Source: Azospirillum humicireducens (GTDB lineage Bacteria; Pseudomonadota; Alphaproteobacteria; Azospirillales; Azospirillaceae). Taken from it: a DNA stretch of 64,000 bases. The notes beneath the pieces were generated by a model, which saw only the letters and a list, made by a program, of their open reading frames with translations, searched no databases and was not told the origin of the DNA. Numbering within the stretch: the stretch's first letter is position 1; each line of letters begins with the position of its first letter. The position numbers and the translations under genes were made by a program. Where the stretch lies: NCBI RefSeq assembly GCF_001639105.2, contig NZ_CP015285.1:1232501-1296500 (forward strand), in the 5' to 3' direction. Below, piece by piece: positions 29,124 to 37,560 of the stretch.

Positions 29124-29402
29124 TCAGCCGGCGCCCGACCCGGTCTTCGCCTCCGGCGCGGCCGGGCCGGCATCCTTGGCCCCGGCCTCTGTGCTGTTGG
29201 TGTCCGCCGACTTGTCGGCTGCGGCCTTGGTGTCGTTGGGGGTGCGGCGGCGGAAGCCGCCCTTGCGGTACACGACGTTTTCCGAAGCGCCGGGCGGACA
29301 TTGAACGATGCTGCCGCCCTTCGCCAGGAAGTTGCGGGTCATTTCGGCGAGGTCTTGGGCGTCCAGGTCCCGGGGGTCGTTGGACCTGTGGTCGTAGGCC
29401 AT
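29124..29402 (-). CDS. Small conserved hypothetical protein (92 aa)
   Basis: The product begins MAYDHRSNDPRDLDAQDLAE and has a compact core 'TRNFLAKGGSIVQCPPGASE' followed by 'NVVYRKGGFRRRTP', with a single Cys. The last 35 residues are low-complexity Ala/Lys/Asp/Gly. AGGAG lies about 8 nt before the ATG. It is transcribed toward petP from between petP and petR. The basic 'GGFRRR' segment could touch nucleic acid, but that is speculation. I do not know a function. Confidence 0.7.
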   Translation of the reverse strand: MAYDHRSNDPRDLDAQDLAEMTRNFLAKGGSIVQCPPGASENVVYRKGGFRRRTPNDTKAAADKSADTNSTEAGAKDAGPAAPEAKTGSGAG

Positions 29403-29570
29403 CGTGATCGCTCCTGTGTCTCTCGGCCCTCTGAGGAGGACATATGGAGGGTAACACGGAACGAGGGCAAAACGGCCAACCGCTTACACGACTGCCCGCC
29501 ATGCACACCCACGATGCGTCCCGCATGGTGTTGCTATGTCGATTGCGGGGACAGGCGTTATAGTCGCGCC

Positions 29571-30272
29571 ATGACCGAAGACCTGCCTCATATCCTGGTC
29601 GTCGACGACGACACCCGCCTGCGCGAACTTCTGCGCAAGTACCTTGCGAGCAACGGCTTTCTGGTCAGCACGGCCCGTGACGCCGCGGATGCCCGCGCGC
29701 AGTTGGGCGGGCTGGCCTTCGACCTGCTGGTGCTCGACATCATGATGCCGGGCGAATCCGGGCTGTCGCTGACCGAGTCGCTGCGGCGCGAGCGCGACCT
29801 GCCGATCCTGCTGCTGACCGCCCGCGACGAGCCGGACGACCGCATCGCCGGGCTGGAGGCCGGGGCCGACGACTATCTCGCCAAGCCCTTCAACCCGCGC
29901 GAGCTTCTGCTGCGCATCAACTCCATCCTGCGCCGTCAGGCGGCCCGTCCGCCCGAACCGGCGGCGCCGCCCGCCGTGCCGGTACGGCTCGGCCCCCTGA
30001 CCTATCTGCCCGACCGGGACGAGCTTCGCCAGGGCGACGAGGTGATCCGCCTGACGACGGCGGAGGCCAGCCTGCTGCGCATCCTCGCCGCCTCGCCCGG
30101 CGTGACCTTCACGCGCGAGGAATTGACCGAGCGCAGCAAGGTCGCCGGCAACGCCCGCACCGTCGATGTGCAGGTCACACGCCTGCGCCGCAAGATCGAG
30201 GCGGACCCGCGCGAGCCGCGCTATCTGCACACCGTCCGCGGCGAGGGGTATGTGCTGAGGCCCGATCCGTGA
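29571..30272 (+). CDS. petR: OmpR-family response regulator, PetR-like
   Basis: A 233-aa regulator. The receiver domain has acidic pocket 'LVVDDDTRLRELL', phosphoacceptor D56 in 'LLVLDIMMPGESG', conserved Thr in 'LLTARDEPDDRIAGLEAGAD' and K105 in 'DYLAKPFNPREL'. The C-terminal winged helix includes 'LTTAEASLLRILAASPGVTF' and 'TVDVQVTRLRRKIE'. The stop overlaps the start of the downstream sensor kinase (GTGA). The wording is very close to PetR of Rhodobacter; the match is recalled, not computed. Confidence 0.88.
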   Translation: MTEDLPHILVVDDDTRLRELLRKYLASNGFLVSTARDAADARAQLGGLAFDLLVLDIMMPGESGLSLTESLRRERDLPILLLTARDEPDDRIAGLEAGADDYLAKPFNPRELLLRINSILRRQAARPPEPAAPPAVPVRLGPLTYLPDRDELRQGDEVIRLTTAEASLLRILAASPGVTFTREELTERSKVAGNARTVDVQVTRLRRKIEADPREPRYLHTVRGEGYVLRPDP

Positions 30273-31645
30273 CGGCGGCATCGAACCCGACGGTCGCGGC
30301 ACGGCGGGCGGAACGGCGGCGGCGCACGCCGTTCCTGAAGCGGTTCCTGCCGCGCACCCTGTTCGGCCGGACTTTGCTGATCATCGTCACGCCGGTGATC
30401 CTGGCCCAGGCGGTGGCGACCTGGATCTTCTATGACCGCCATTGGGACACGGTGACCAACCGGCTGGCCTATGCCGTGGCCGGCGATATCGCCACCGTGA
30501 TCGCCATGATCGAGCACGACCCGTCGCAGGACGGGCGCGACTGGACGCTGGCCACCGTCGCCCGCACCACCGATCTGATCGTGACGCTGGAGCCTGGGCA
30601 GATCCTGCCGGATCAGCGGCGCCGGCTGAGCGGACTGCTGGAACGCACGCTCGGCAAGGCTTTGGACGAACGGATCGGCCGCCCCTTCGCCATCAACACC
30701 CGCGTTGCACGGGAATGGTACGAGATCCGGGTGCAGATGGCCGACGGCGTTCTGTCGGTGATGTCGCCGGAGCGGCGGCTGTTCACGCCGACCAGCTATA
30801 TCTTCATCCTGTGGATGGTCGGGTCGGCGGTGGTGCTGTTCGCCGTGGCGATCCTGTTCATGCGCAACCAGATCCGCCCGATCAAGCGGCTGGCCATTGC
30901 CGCCGACGCGCTGGGCAAGGGCCGCGACGTCTCCAACTTCAAGATGGAAGGAGCGACGGAGGTGCGGCAGGCGGCCTCCGCCTTCCTGCTGATGCGCGAA
31001 CGCATCCAGCGCCAGATGAACCAGCGGACGGAGATGCTGGCCGGCGTCAGCCACGACCTGCGCACTCCGCTGACCCGGATGAAGCTGGCGCTGGACATGA
31101 TCGGGGATCCCGAGCTCGACCCCGAGGTGGAGGAACTGAAGGCCGACGTCGCCGAGATGGAGCAGATGATCGAGGGCTATCTCGCTTTCGCCCGCGGCGA
31201 AGGAACGGAGGCGGTGCAGCCGACCGATCTCACGCGCCTTCTGAACGAGGTCGCCTCCGGCGCCCGGCGCGACGGGACGGAGGTGACGCTGTCGGTACCG
31301 GACGGGCTGGTCCTGCCACTGCGTCCCAACGCGGTCCGCCGCTGCATCGCCAACCTGCTGGTCAATGCGGGGCGCCATGCCGGCACCGCCTGGGTCAAGG
31401 CCGAGCGGAAGGAGGGGGTGATCGAGATCACCGTCGACGACGACGGCCCCGGCATTCCGCCCTATCTGCGCGAAGACGTGTTCAAGCCCTTCTTCCGCGT
31501 CGACAGCAGCCGCAATCTGGACACCGGTGGCTCGGGCCTGGGGCTGACCATCGCCCGCGACGTGGCCCGCAGCCATGGCGGCGACATCACGCTGGACGAC
31601 AGCCCCTATGGCGGCCTGCGCGCGGTGATCCGGCTGCCGGTATGA
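30269..31645 (+). CDS. EnvZ-like sensor histidine kinase
   Basis: A 458-aa membrane kinase starting at GTG 30269, coupled to the regulator by a GTGA overlap. A basic start is followed by TM1 ('LLIIVTPVILAQAVATWIFY'). A periplasmic domain (about 60-170) leads to TM2 ('FILWMVGSAVVLFAVAILFM'). Then come a HAMP domain ('RPIKRLAIAADALGKG'), an H-box 'LAGVSHDLRTPLTRMKLALD', N-box 'RRCIANLLVNAGRHA', G1 'DDDGPGIPPYLREDVFKPFF' and G2 'GGSGLGLTIARDVARSHGG'. It should phosphorylate the PetR-like regulator. The signal is unknown. Confidence 0.92.
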   Translation: MTAASNPTVAARRAERRRRTPFLKRFLPRTLFGRTLLIIVTPVILAQAVATWIFYDRHWDTVTNRLAYAVAGDIATVIAMIEHDPSQDGRDWTLATVARTTDLIVTLEPGQILPDQRRRLSGLLERTLGKALDERIGRPFAINTRVAREWYEIRVQMADGVLSVMSPERRLFTPTSYIFILWMVGSAVVLFAVAILFMRNQIRPIKRLAIAADALGKGRDVSNFKMEGATEVRQAASAFLLMRERIQRQMNQRTEMLAGVSHDLRTPLTRMKLALDMIGDPELDPEVEELKADVAEMEQMIEGYLAFARGEGTEAVQPTDLTRLLNEVASGARRDGTEVTLSVPDGLVLPLRPNAVRRCIANLLVNAGRHAGTAWVKAERKEGVIEITVDDDGPGIPPYLREDVFKPFFRVDSSRNLDTGGSGLGLTIARDVARSHGGDITLDDSPYGGLRAVIRLPV

Positions 31646-31655
31646 CGGCATCGCG

Positions 31656-31691
31656 CCGCGGGGGAGCAGGCGGCGCCAGGCTCCCCCGCGG
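31656..31691. terminator. Hairpin between convergent kinase and trpE(G) genes
   Basis: CCGCGGGGGAGC (31656-31667) and GCTCCCCCGCGG (31680-31691) form a perfect 12-bp stem with a 12-nt loop. It lies 11 bp from the kinase stop and 12 bp from the trpE(G) stop. It has no T-run, so it may act as a bidirectional 3' end. Confidence 0.6.
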
Positions 31692-31703
31692 CGGTCATCG
31701 GTT

Positions 31704-33965
31704 TCAGGCAGCCTGCTCCCGGTCCGGCAGCGTGCCGGTACGCCGGGCCAGCGTCGCCATCACCCTGTCGATCAGTGCCAGCCCATGGCCGCCGTCCAGC
31801 GTCAGGATCGATTCGGGATGGAACTGGACGGCGGCCAGCGGCAGCGTCCGGTGCTCGATCGCCATCACCGTTCCGTCCTCCGTCTCGGCCGTGACGCGCA
31901 GTTCAGGCGGCAGGCTGTCGCGCCTTGCGACCAGCGAATGATAGCGGCCGACCCGCATTCCCTGCGGCAGCCCCTCGAACAGGCCGCGACCCTCGTGGAT
32001 CAGGGAAGAGGCCTTGCCGTGCATCGGCTCCGGCAAGCGGTCGAGCGTCGCGCCGAAGCTCTCCGCCATTCCCTGCAGCCCCAGGCAGACCCCGAACACC
32101 GGAACGCCGAGCTCCAGCGCCGTTCGCACGCTGCCGCCGATGTCGAAGTCCTCAGGACGCCCCGGCCCAGGCGACAGCACCAGCAGGTCGGGCGGGTCGT
32201 CCCGCAGTACCGCCCGCGCATGGCTGTGGCGCAGAGTCGTCACCGTCGCGCCGGTCCGGCGGAAATAGTCGGCCAACGTGTGGACGAAGCTGTCGTCATG
32301 GTCGACCAGCAACACCCGCCGCCCCTCTCCGCTCCGCCGGGCGGCGGAGGATGCCGCTGCGGCAACCAGCGCCAGTCGCGGTGACGCTCCTTCCCCCCGC
32401 ACGGCGTCGAGGAAGGCGGAGGCCTTCAGGCGGCATTCGGCGTCTTCCGCCTCCGGGTCGCTGTCGGACAGCAGCGTCGCGCCGGCACGAACGAAGGCGA
32501 CCCCGTCCTTCATGCGGATGGTGCGCAGCGTCAGGCCGGTGTCCATCCCGCCGTCGAAGCCGATGCGGCCGAAGGCTCCACCGTACCAGCGGCGCGGCGA
32601 CCGTTCGGTGTCCTCCAGGAACTGCATGGCCCAACGCTTGGGCGCGCCGGTCACCGTGACCGCCCAGCTGTGGGTGAGGAAGGCGTCCAGCGCGTCGAAG
32701 CCGTCGCGCAACCGCCCTTCCACATGGTCGACCGTGTGGATCAGGCGGGAGTACAGCTCGATCATCCGCCGGCCGACCACACGGACCGAGCCGGGTTCAC
32801 ACACCCGTGCCTTGTCGTTGCGGTCGACGTCGGTGCACATGGTCAGTTCGGCCGCGTCCTTGGCGGAGTTCAACAGCGTCAGGATCTGTGCGGCATCGCC
32901 CAGCGCATCGGCACCGCGCGCCACCGTGCCGGAGATCGGGCAGGTCTCCACCCGCCCGGCGGTGGGGCCGGTGCCGACGCGGACATACATCTCCGGGCTG
33001 GCGGCGACCAGGAACTCGCCATCCCCCAGATTGACCAGCGCCTCGTAAGGAGCGGGATTTGCGGCGCGCAGGCGGCGGAAGACGGTGGAGGGGCTGTCGG
33101 TGCAGGGCTCGGCGAAGGTCTGGCCGGGCACCACCTCGAACAGGTCGCCGCGGCGGAAGGCCTCCTTCGCCGCCAGCACCGCCTGCTGGTACTCGCCGGG
33201 CGCATGGTCGCACCCCGCGGCGGCGTTGGTGTCGGGGCGATAGGCATGGACCCGCCCGCCGCCGGCAACCCCTTCGCTGGAAACGCCGTTCACAACGAAC
33301 TCATAAGCGAAGCGGCGGGCCACCCCGGCAGCGTGGTCGATAACCAGAAGCCGGTCGGGCAGATACAGCACGAGATCGCGCTGGTCGTCCGGCCGCTCCA
33401 GCCGGCGTCGGATCGGCTCGAACTGGAAGGCGAGGTCGTAGCCGAAGGCGCCGTAGAGTCCAAGGAACGGCTCGTCCGGGCAGGAGAACAGCGCCATCAG
33501 CATGCGCAGCACCGTGAAGACCGATGGCTGGCGGCTGCGTTCCTCCTCCGTGAAGACGCCTGCCGGCCGGCGGACCAGGGCGGTGATGCGGCCGGCCGTC
33601 ACCTCCAGCCCGGCCAGCGCCTCATGCCCGTCCAGTGCGGCGGCAATCGGGGGCAGCAGAAGGCGGCCGCGCGGATTCAGCGCGTCGATGCGCACCGTCC
33701 GGCCGCGGGCGGTTACGGCCAGGGGCGGATCGACGAACCCCATGGCCTGGCGGCGGTAGCGGCCGGGTGCCTCCACGCCGCCGGACAGCAGCAGGCCGCG
33801 CCGATCGTCCAGCCCGGCGGCGAGCGTGTCGAGTGCGCCGGCAATCTCCACCGGCTCGGCGGTACGACCCACCCCCAGCCCGCCGCCGGTGGTGGTGGCG
33901 AACGGGTCGAGGAAGGCGGGATCTGCCAGGAAGATGTGGGACGGATACAGGTGTGACGGCGTCAT
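31704..33965 (-). CDS. trpE(G): Fused anthranilate synthase TrpE-TrpG
   Basis: A single 753-aa chain carries both anthranilate synthase components and makes anthranilate from chorismate and glutamine. The N-terminal part (to about 520) holds the chorismate-binding domain, with 'GNYQ'-type 'ECAPGEYQQ' region, 'ETCPISGTVARGAD', 'TMCTDVDRNDKARVCEPGSV' and 'VTGAPKRWAMQFLEDTE'. The C-terminal amidotransferase has 'VLLVDHDDSFVHTLADYFRR', Cys in 'FGVCLGLQGMAES' and 'AVQFHPESILTLDG'. Such fusions are known in rhizobia and Azospirillum. A leader peptide and attenuator lie upstream. The first four residues of the quoted ECAPGEYQQ are read with some uncertainty. Confidence 0.95.
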   Translation of the reverse strand: MTPSHLYPSHIFLADPAFLDPFATTTGGGLGVGRTAEPVEIAGALDTLAAGLDDRRGLLLSGGVEAPGRYRRQAMGFVDPPLAVTARGRTVRIDALNPRGRLLLPPIAAALDGHEALAGLEVTAGRITALVRRPAGVFTEEERSRQPSVFTVLRMLMALFSCPDEPFLGLYGAFGYDLAFQFEPIRRRLERPDDQRDLVLYLPDRLLVIDHAAGVARRFAYEFVVNGVSSEGVAGGGRVHAYRPDTNAAAGCDHAPGEYQQAVLAAKEAFRRGDLFEVVPGQTFAEPCTDSPSTVFRRLRAANPAPYEALVNLGDGEFLVAASPEMYVRVGTGPTAGRVETCPISGTVARGADALGDAAQILTLLNSAKDAAELTMCTDVDRNDKARVCEPGSVRVVGRRMIELYSRLIHTVDHVEGRLRDGFDALDAFLTHSWAVTVTGAPKRWAMQFLEDTERSPRRWYGGAFGRIGFDGGMDTGLTLRTIRMKDGVAFVRAGATLLSDSDPEAEDAECRLKASAFLDAVRGEGASPRLALVAAAASSAARRSGEGRRVLLVDHDDSFVHTLADYFRRTGATVTTLRHSHARAVLRDDPPDLLVLSPGPGRPEDFDIGGSVRTALELGVPVFGVCLGLQGMAESFGATLDRLPEPMHGKASSLIHEGRGLFEGLPQGMRVGRYHSLVARRDSLPPELRVTAETEDGTVMAIEHRTLPLAAVQFHPESILTLDGGHGLALIDRVMATLARRTGTLPDREQAA

Positions 33966-34065
33966 GGCGGCGGAACTCCGGTTCGGGCGTCTTGCTGGTG
34001 ACGCCGCACGGTGCTTCCGCCTGCCTGTCCGTCTTTCCGTCGGATGACCCACTGCCGGGTCAGGA

Positions 34066-34099
34066 AAAAGGCCGCTCCGGATGCACCGGGCGGCCTTTT
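34066..34099 (-). terminator. trp attenuator terminator
   Basis: On the minus strand AAAAGGCCGC, CCGG, loop TGCAT, CCGG, A (bulge), GCGGCC, then TTTTT. It is a 10-bp GC-rich stem with a single bulged base and a T-run. It lies 16 nt after the trpL stop codon and about 100 nt before trpE(G). This is the correct place for an attenuator terminator. Confidence 0.88.
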
Positions 34100-34114
34100 G
34101 TCGTCAATCCACGT

Positions 34115-34186
34115 TCACACGCGTCGCCAGGCCGGCCCGTTGGAGACGGGCCACCACCAATGTTGCGACAGGAGGGGCGAGGACAT
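34115..34186 (-). CDS. trpL: trp operon leader peptide
   Basis: A 23-codon frame, starting ATG 34186 (or 34192 for 25 codons), encodes MSSPLLSQHWWWPVSNGPAW followed by RRV. Three tandem Trp codons at 10-12 and another at 20 make four of 23 residues Trp. This is far above chance and is diagnostic of ribosome-mediated attenuation. A pause-type hairpin (34134-34152) begins just after the WWW codons, and an intrinsic terminator follows the stop. The ribosome site is weak. In Sinorhizobium meliloti the analogous leader peptide and attenuator RNA are reported to act also in trans; whether that holds here is unknown. Confidence 0.88.
   Translation of the reverse strand: MSSPLLSQHWWWPVSNGPAWRRV
34134..34152 (-). 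promoter_or_regulatory. trp leader pause hairpin
   Basis: GGCCCGT (minus strand 34152-34146), loop CTCCA, ACGGGCC (34140-34134) forms a perfect 7-bp stem inside the second half of trpL, directly after the WWW codons. This is the place of the 1:2 pause structure in classical trp leaders. Confidence 0.7.
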
Positions 34187-34223
34187 GCTCATGCCGACAA
34201 GCGCACCACAAGCCCCGGTTGCC

Positions 34224-34229
34224 TGTCAA
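34224..34229 (-). promoter_or_regulatory. Possible -35 box of the trp leader promoter
   Basis: TTGACA on the minus strand lies about 38 nt upstream of trpL. No good -10 follows at 16-18 nt (GTGCGC or TGCGCT), so the promoter call is tentative. It is only 10 bp from the phoU stop codon. Confidence 0.35.
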
Positions 34230-34238
34230 GCCCCGTGT

Positions 34239-34958
34239 TCACACCCCGTCCGGCGGGGGAGCGACTGCGTAGCTGCTGTGGTCCTCCTTGCGGCGCTCGT
34301 CCGACGGCAGGCGGCCCTTGACCAGGAAGCTGATATTCTCCGCCACGTTGGTGGCATGGTCGCCGATTCGCTCGATCGACTTGGCGGCGAACAGCAGATG
34401 GGTGCAGCCCGTGATCTGGGCCGGCGTTTCCATCATGTAGGTCAGGAATTCGCGGAACAGCGCGGTATAGGCCGCATCGACCTCCCCGTCGCAATCGCGG
34501 ACGGAGGCGGCGAGATCGGCATCCTGTTCGGTGTAGGCGCGGCGCATGTCGCCGATCATCGCCTGCACCATGCGGCCCATCCGGACCAGCGAGGCGACCG
34601 GCGGCGCCGCCGGCAGGGTGGCGAGCGTGACCGCCCGCTTGGCGACGGAGCCGGCGAAATCGCCCATCCGTTCCAGGTTGGAGGCGATCTTCAACGCCGC
34701 GACGATCTCGCGCAGGTCCTTGGCCATCGGCTGGCGCAGAGCCAGCAGGCGGACGGTCATTGCCTCCACCTCCATCTCCAGCCGGTCGATCTCGGCGTCG
34801 CCCTTCAGCACCTCGCCCGCGATATCGGCGTCCGGACCGGCCAGCGAATCGAGCGCGAGCCCGACCTGCCGCTCCACCAGCTCGCCCATGCGGTCGATGG
34901 CGGTGCGCAGCGCCGCCAGTTCAGTGTCGAACGCCGCAAGCGTGTGTCCACCCGACAT
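34239..34958 (-). CDS. phoU: Phosphate signalling protein PhoU
   Basis: A 239-aa all-helical protein made of two PhoU repeats. It has 'LERQVGLAL'-like 'LVERQVGLALDSLAGPDADI' and 'DAEIDRLEMEVEAMTVRLLA', then 'RQPMAKDLREIVAALKIASN' and 'LERMGDFAGSVAKRAV'. The second repeat includes 'AKSIERIGDHATNVAENISF'. The acidic E/D-xxx-D motifs bind metal clusters. PhoU modulates PhoR/PstSCAB signalling of phosphate status. No pst or phoBR genes lie in the window. The start at 34958 has GGGGGA upstream. Confidence 0.95.
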   Translation of the reverse strand: MSGGHTLAAFDTELAALRTAIDRMGELVERQVGLALDSLAGPDADIAGEVLKGDAEIDRLEMEVEAMTVRLLALRQPMAKDLREIVAALKIASNLERMGDFAGSVAKRAVTLATLPAAPPVASLVRMGRMVQAMIGDMRRAYTEQDADLAASVRDCDGEVDAAYTALFREFLTYMMETPAQITGCTHLLFAAKSIERIGDHATNVAENISFLVKGRLPSDERRKEDHSSYAVAPPPDGV

Positions 34959-35136
34959 GATCCCCCAACTCCTTGCTGTGACAGGCGGCCCGCTGCCCGA
35001 CTCCCCGCAGATGGGGGGCGGACGCCGCCGCGCCAAGCCGCTCACACACCGGATGCGGCCTTAACCTTTGGCATAGATTATTTCTGGACACTGGTCTATC
35101 GATGGACCACGCAACCGAGCAGACCGGACAGGGCCG

Positions 35137-36453
35137 ATGACACCGCACGAGTTGGTTGCCGTGCTGGAAAAGCACGAGCGCTGGCTGAAGAACAAGTCTG
35201 GCGGTTCGCGCGCCAACCTGACCATGGCGAACATGGAAGGCTCGAACCTGTCCGGCGTGAACCTGGCTCAAGGCAAGCTGTCCGGCGCCAACCTGTCCCA
35301 TTGCGACCTGTCCAACGCCAATCTCAGCACCGCGGATCTGTTCGCCGCCCATCTGACCAAGGCCGACCTGTCCGGCTGCAACCTGTTCCGTGCCGACCTG
35401 CGCGGCGCCCACATGCGCGGCGCCAAGATGAAGCGCGCCATCCTGAAGGAGGCCGACCTGCGTGGCGGCGCCCTGCTCTATGGCGGGCCGGGCGGCGGCA
35501 AGGGTGGCAAGGGGCTGGATTTCGTCCGATCCGACCTGTCGGGCACCGATTTCGACGATGCATCGCTGAACAACGCCAACCTGTCCGGCGCGGACCTGAC
35601 CGACGTGTCGATGAACGGCGCCGACTGCGAGGGCGCGCTGCTGACCGGCGCCACGCTGATGCGCGCCAGCATGAAGAGCTGCAATCTCGCCCGCGCCGAT
35701 CTGCGCGGCAGCAACCTGTCGGGCGTGAACCTGCAGGGTGCCGTCCTGCGCGACGCCAACCTGACCGGAGCGATGCTGGCCGGCGCCAATCTGCGCAATG
35801 CCGATCTGCAGGGTGCCAAGCTGGAAGGGGCCGATCTGGCCGGTGCCGACACGACCGGTGCCAATCTGGCGCGGTCGGCCGACAATTTCTCCGTCCAGAT
35901 CCAACAGGCCCTGCACAGCCATTACACCTGGATCAACACCAATGGCACGATGGGCGCGCGGGCCGACCTGTCCGGCGCCGACCTCGGCCACATCGATCTG
36001 TCCGGCGTGAATCTGTCCGGTGCCAATCTGAAACGCGCAAACCTCAGCGGCGCCAAACTGCGCGAGGCACTGCTGATCATGTGCGACATCTCCGAGTCGG
36101 TGCTGGCCGGCGCCGATCTCGGCGGCGCGATCCTGGACGGCGCCAATTTGCGGGGCGCCAACATGGATGGGGTGCGGCTGGACGGGGCCGGCATCGGCTG
36201 GGTCGACATCAAGGGGCCGGATGGCCAGCCGACCGGCCGGTTGTGGGCGGCGAACCTGACGGGAGCCCGGCTGACCAACGCGTCCTGCGTCCGCACCAAT
36301 CTGCGCGGAGCCAACCTGTCGGGTTGCGATTTCGCCAACGCGAACCTGACCGGCGCGATCCTGAGCGACGCGAACATCCGCGATGCAAAATTCACCGGAG
36401 CGAACCTGACCGGCGCCAGCCTGCCGCCGCCGCCCGACCCGGACGACGATTGA
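35137..36453 (+). CDS. Pentapeptide-repeat protein with duplicated N-terminal module
   Basis: A 438-aa protein made mostly of A(D/N)LxX pentapeptide repeats, which build a right-handed four-sided beta-helix. It starts with a helical cap 'ELVAVLEKHERWLKNKSGGS' then 'RANLTMANMEGSNLSGVNLA'. After about 125 residues of repeats and a second break (near residue 255) the cap recurs as 'QIQQALHSHYTWINTNGTMG' then 'ARADLSGADL'. A short Gly-rich loop 'GGPGGGKGGKG' interrupts the first helix, and an insert 'IKGPDGQPTGRLWA' interrupts the last. There is no signal peptide. The function is unknown; some family members bind gyrase, but nothing here shows that. Confidence 0.93.
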   Translation: MTPHELVAVLEKHERWLKNKSGGSRANLTMANMEGSNLSGVNLAQGKLSGANLSHCDLSNANLSTADLFAAHLTKADLSGCNLFRADLRGAHMRGAKMKRAILKEADLRGGALLYGGPGGGKGGKGLDFVRSDLSGTDFDDASLNNANLSGADLTDVSMNGADCEGALLTGATLMRASMKSCNLARADLRGSNLSGVNLQGAVLRDANLTGAMLAGANLRNADLQGAKLEGADLAGADTTGANLARSADNFSVQIQQALHSHYTWINTNGTMGARADLSGADLGHIDLSGVNLSGANLKRANLSGAKLREALLIMCDISESVLAGADLGGAILDGANLRGANMDGVRLDGAGIGWVDIKGPDGQPTGRLWAANLTGARLTNASCVRTNLRGANLSGCDFANANLTGAILSDANIRDAKFTGANLTGASLPPPPDPDDD

Positions 36454-36498
36454 CGTTGCGCCGGGTCGATGGAAAAGAATGGAGGGAGGCCGCCCGGC

Positions 36499-37014
36499 TC
36501 ACTCCTCGCCGTCGTCGCGGGCCGACGCCGCTGCCGCATTGAGGTTGGCACCGACGCGGCGGAGCACGTCCAGCGTCAGGTCCAGTTCGCCTGGCGTGAT
36601 GCCCTGGATGGCGAGTTGGGCGATCTCCGACGCGCTGGGCATCATCGAATCGCGGAGCGCCCGGCCCTTGTCGGTCAGGAAGATGTTCATCTTGCGGCGG
36701 TCATGGCTGTTGCGCACCCGCTGAACCAGACCCTGCCCCTCCATCACGTTGACCGCGGTGACGGTTGTCGGCTCCATCATGCCGACGCGGTGGCTGAGTT
36801 CTCGCTGGGTCAGGCCATCCTCCTCCCACAGCGCGCGCAGGAAGAACCATTGCCCCATGCTGACGCCCGACCGCGCGATGCGCGTCTGCAGGGCGCGGGC
36901 GAATGCGCGGTTCACATCACGGACGACGAACGATAAAGCACCATCGGCCGAGCCGGCCGCATCCTCCGAACCGTCGGGGCGATCCGGCTCCCACCCCTTG
37001 ACAGACGCCTCCAT
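36499..37014 (-). CDS. MarR-family transcriptional regulator
   Basis: A 171-aa winged-helix regulator. It has 'VRDVNRAFARALQTRIARSG', 'MGQWFFLRALWEEDGLTQRE', helix-turn-helix 'LSHRVGMMEPTTVTAVNVME' and wing 'VQRVRNSHDRRKMNIFLTDK'. The first 27 residues are acidic and low in complexity. It is convergent with the pentapeptide gene (45 bp apart). The 546-bp gap beyond its start may hold its operator, but I could not pick one out. The ligand and targets are unknown. Confidence 0.9.
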   Translation of the reverse strand: MEASVKGWEPDRPDGSEDAAGSADGALSFVVRDVNRAFARALQTRIARSGVSMGQWFFLRALWEEDGLTQRELSHRVGMMEPTTVTAVNVMEGQGLVQRVRNSHDRRKMNIFLTDKGRALRDSMMPSASEIAQLAIQGITPGELDLTLDVLRRVGANLNAAAASARDDGEE

Positions 37015-37560
37015 ACCGACAATCTCTCTGCCGTCGTTACCAATCCATCAACCATTCCCGCCCGCCGGGTGCAAACGCCGGGCGGTTGCCCGTGAGGGTA
37101 CCTGGCGGCATAGCGTCGGTCGGATCCATGCCTTCCAGGTGATACCACCTTGACACGAATGGTCCTGGCTGCGTCATCCAATCATAACGTGCTGTGTGCA
37201 AAGCGCAAATCAATTGCGCAGCCGTCGGTCGCAGGCATGCAATGATATGTCGGTCAATGGATCGCCAATTTCCATCCAACTTAAGCAGAACGGCAGCCCG
37301 GATACGGTGCATGGCCGCCTTGTGTGGAATCGTTCTTTTCAAATCGGGCGCAGGCCGCCATATCCCCATATGATGCTGGTTGCGAAGATTACCCTTTGGA
37401 TCGGTTTTATTTGGCAGATCATATCTCTGAACCAGTGAAATGTGAATAATTTGCTAAAATTCAGCGGCGCCCCACGCCGCAGCTTGTATCCGCCGCGACC
37501 ATTGGTCACACAGACATCAACCGCCACAGTCCCGTGCCGCAACAGGAGCCAGCGACCGCA
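37015..37560. other. Long intergenic stretch, AT-richer, no supported gene
   Basis: This 546-bp gap is visibly richer in A and T than its surroundings, especially 37180-37470. The longest frames (110 aa on the minus strand at 37037-37369; 80 aa on the plus strand at 37196) lack a ribosome site and known motifs. It separates the divergent MarR and amidohydrolase genes, so it must contain both promoters. Confidence 0.5.

Noticed and set aside
37037-37369. 110-codon minus-strand frame in the gap before aguB
   Set aside because: No ribosome site, no known motif, and a composition unlike the neighbouring genes.
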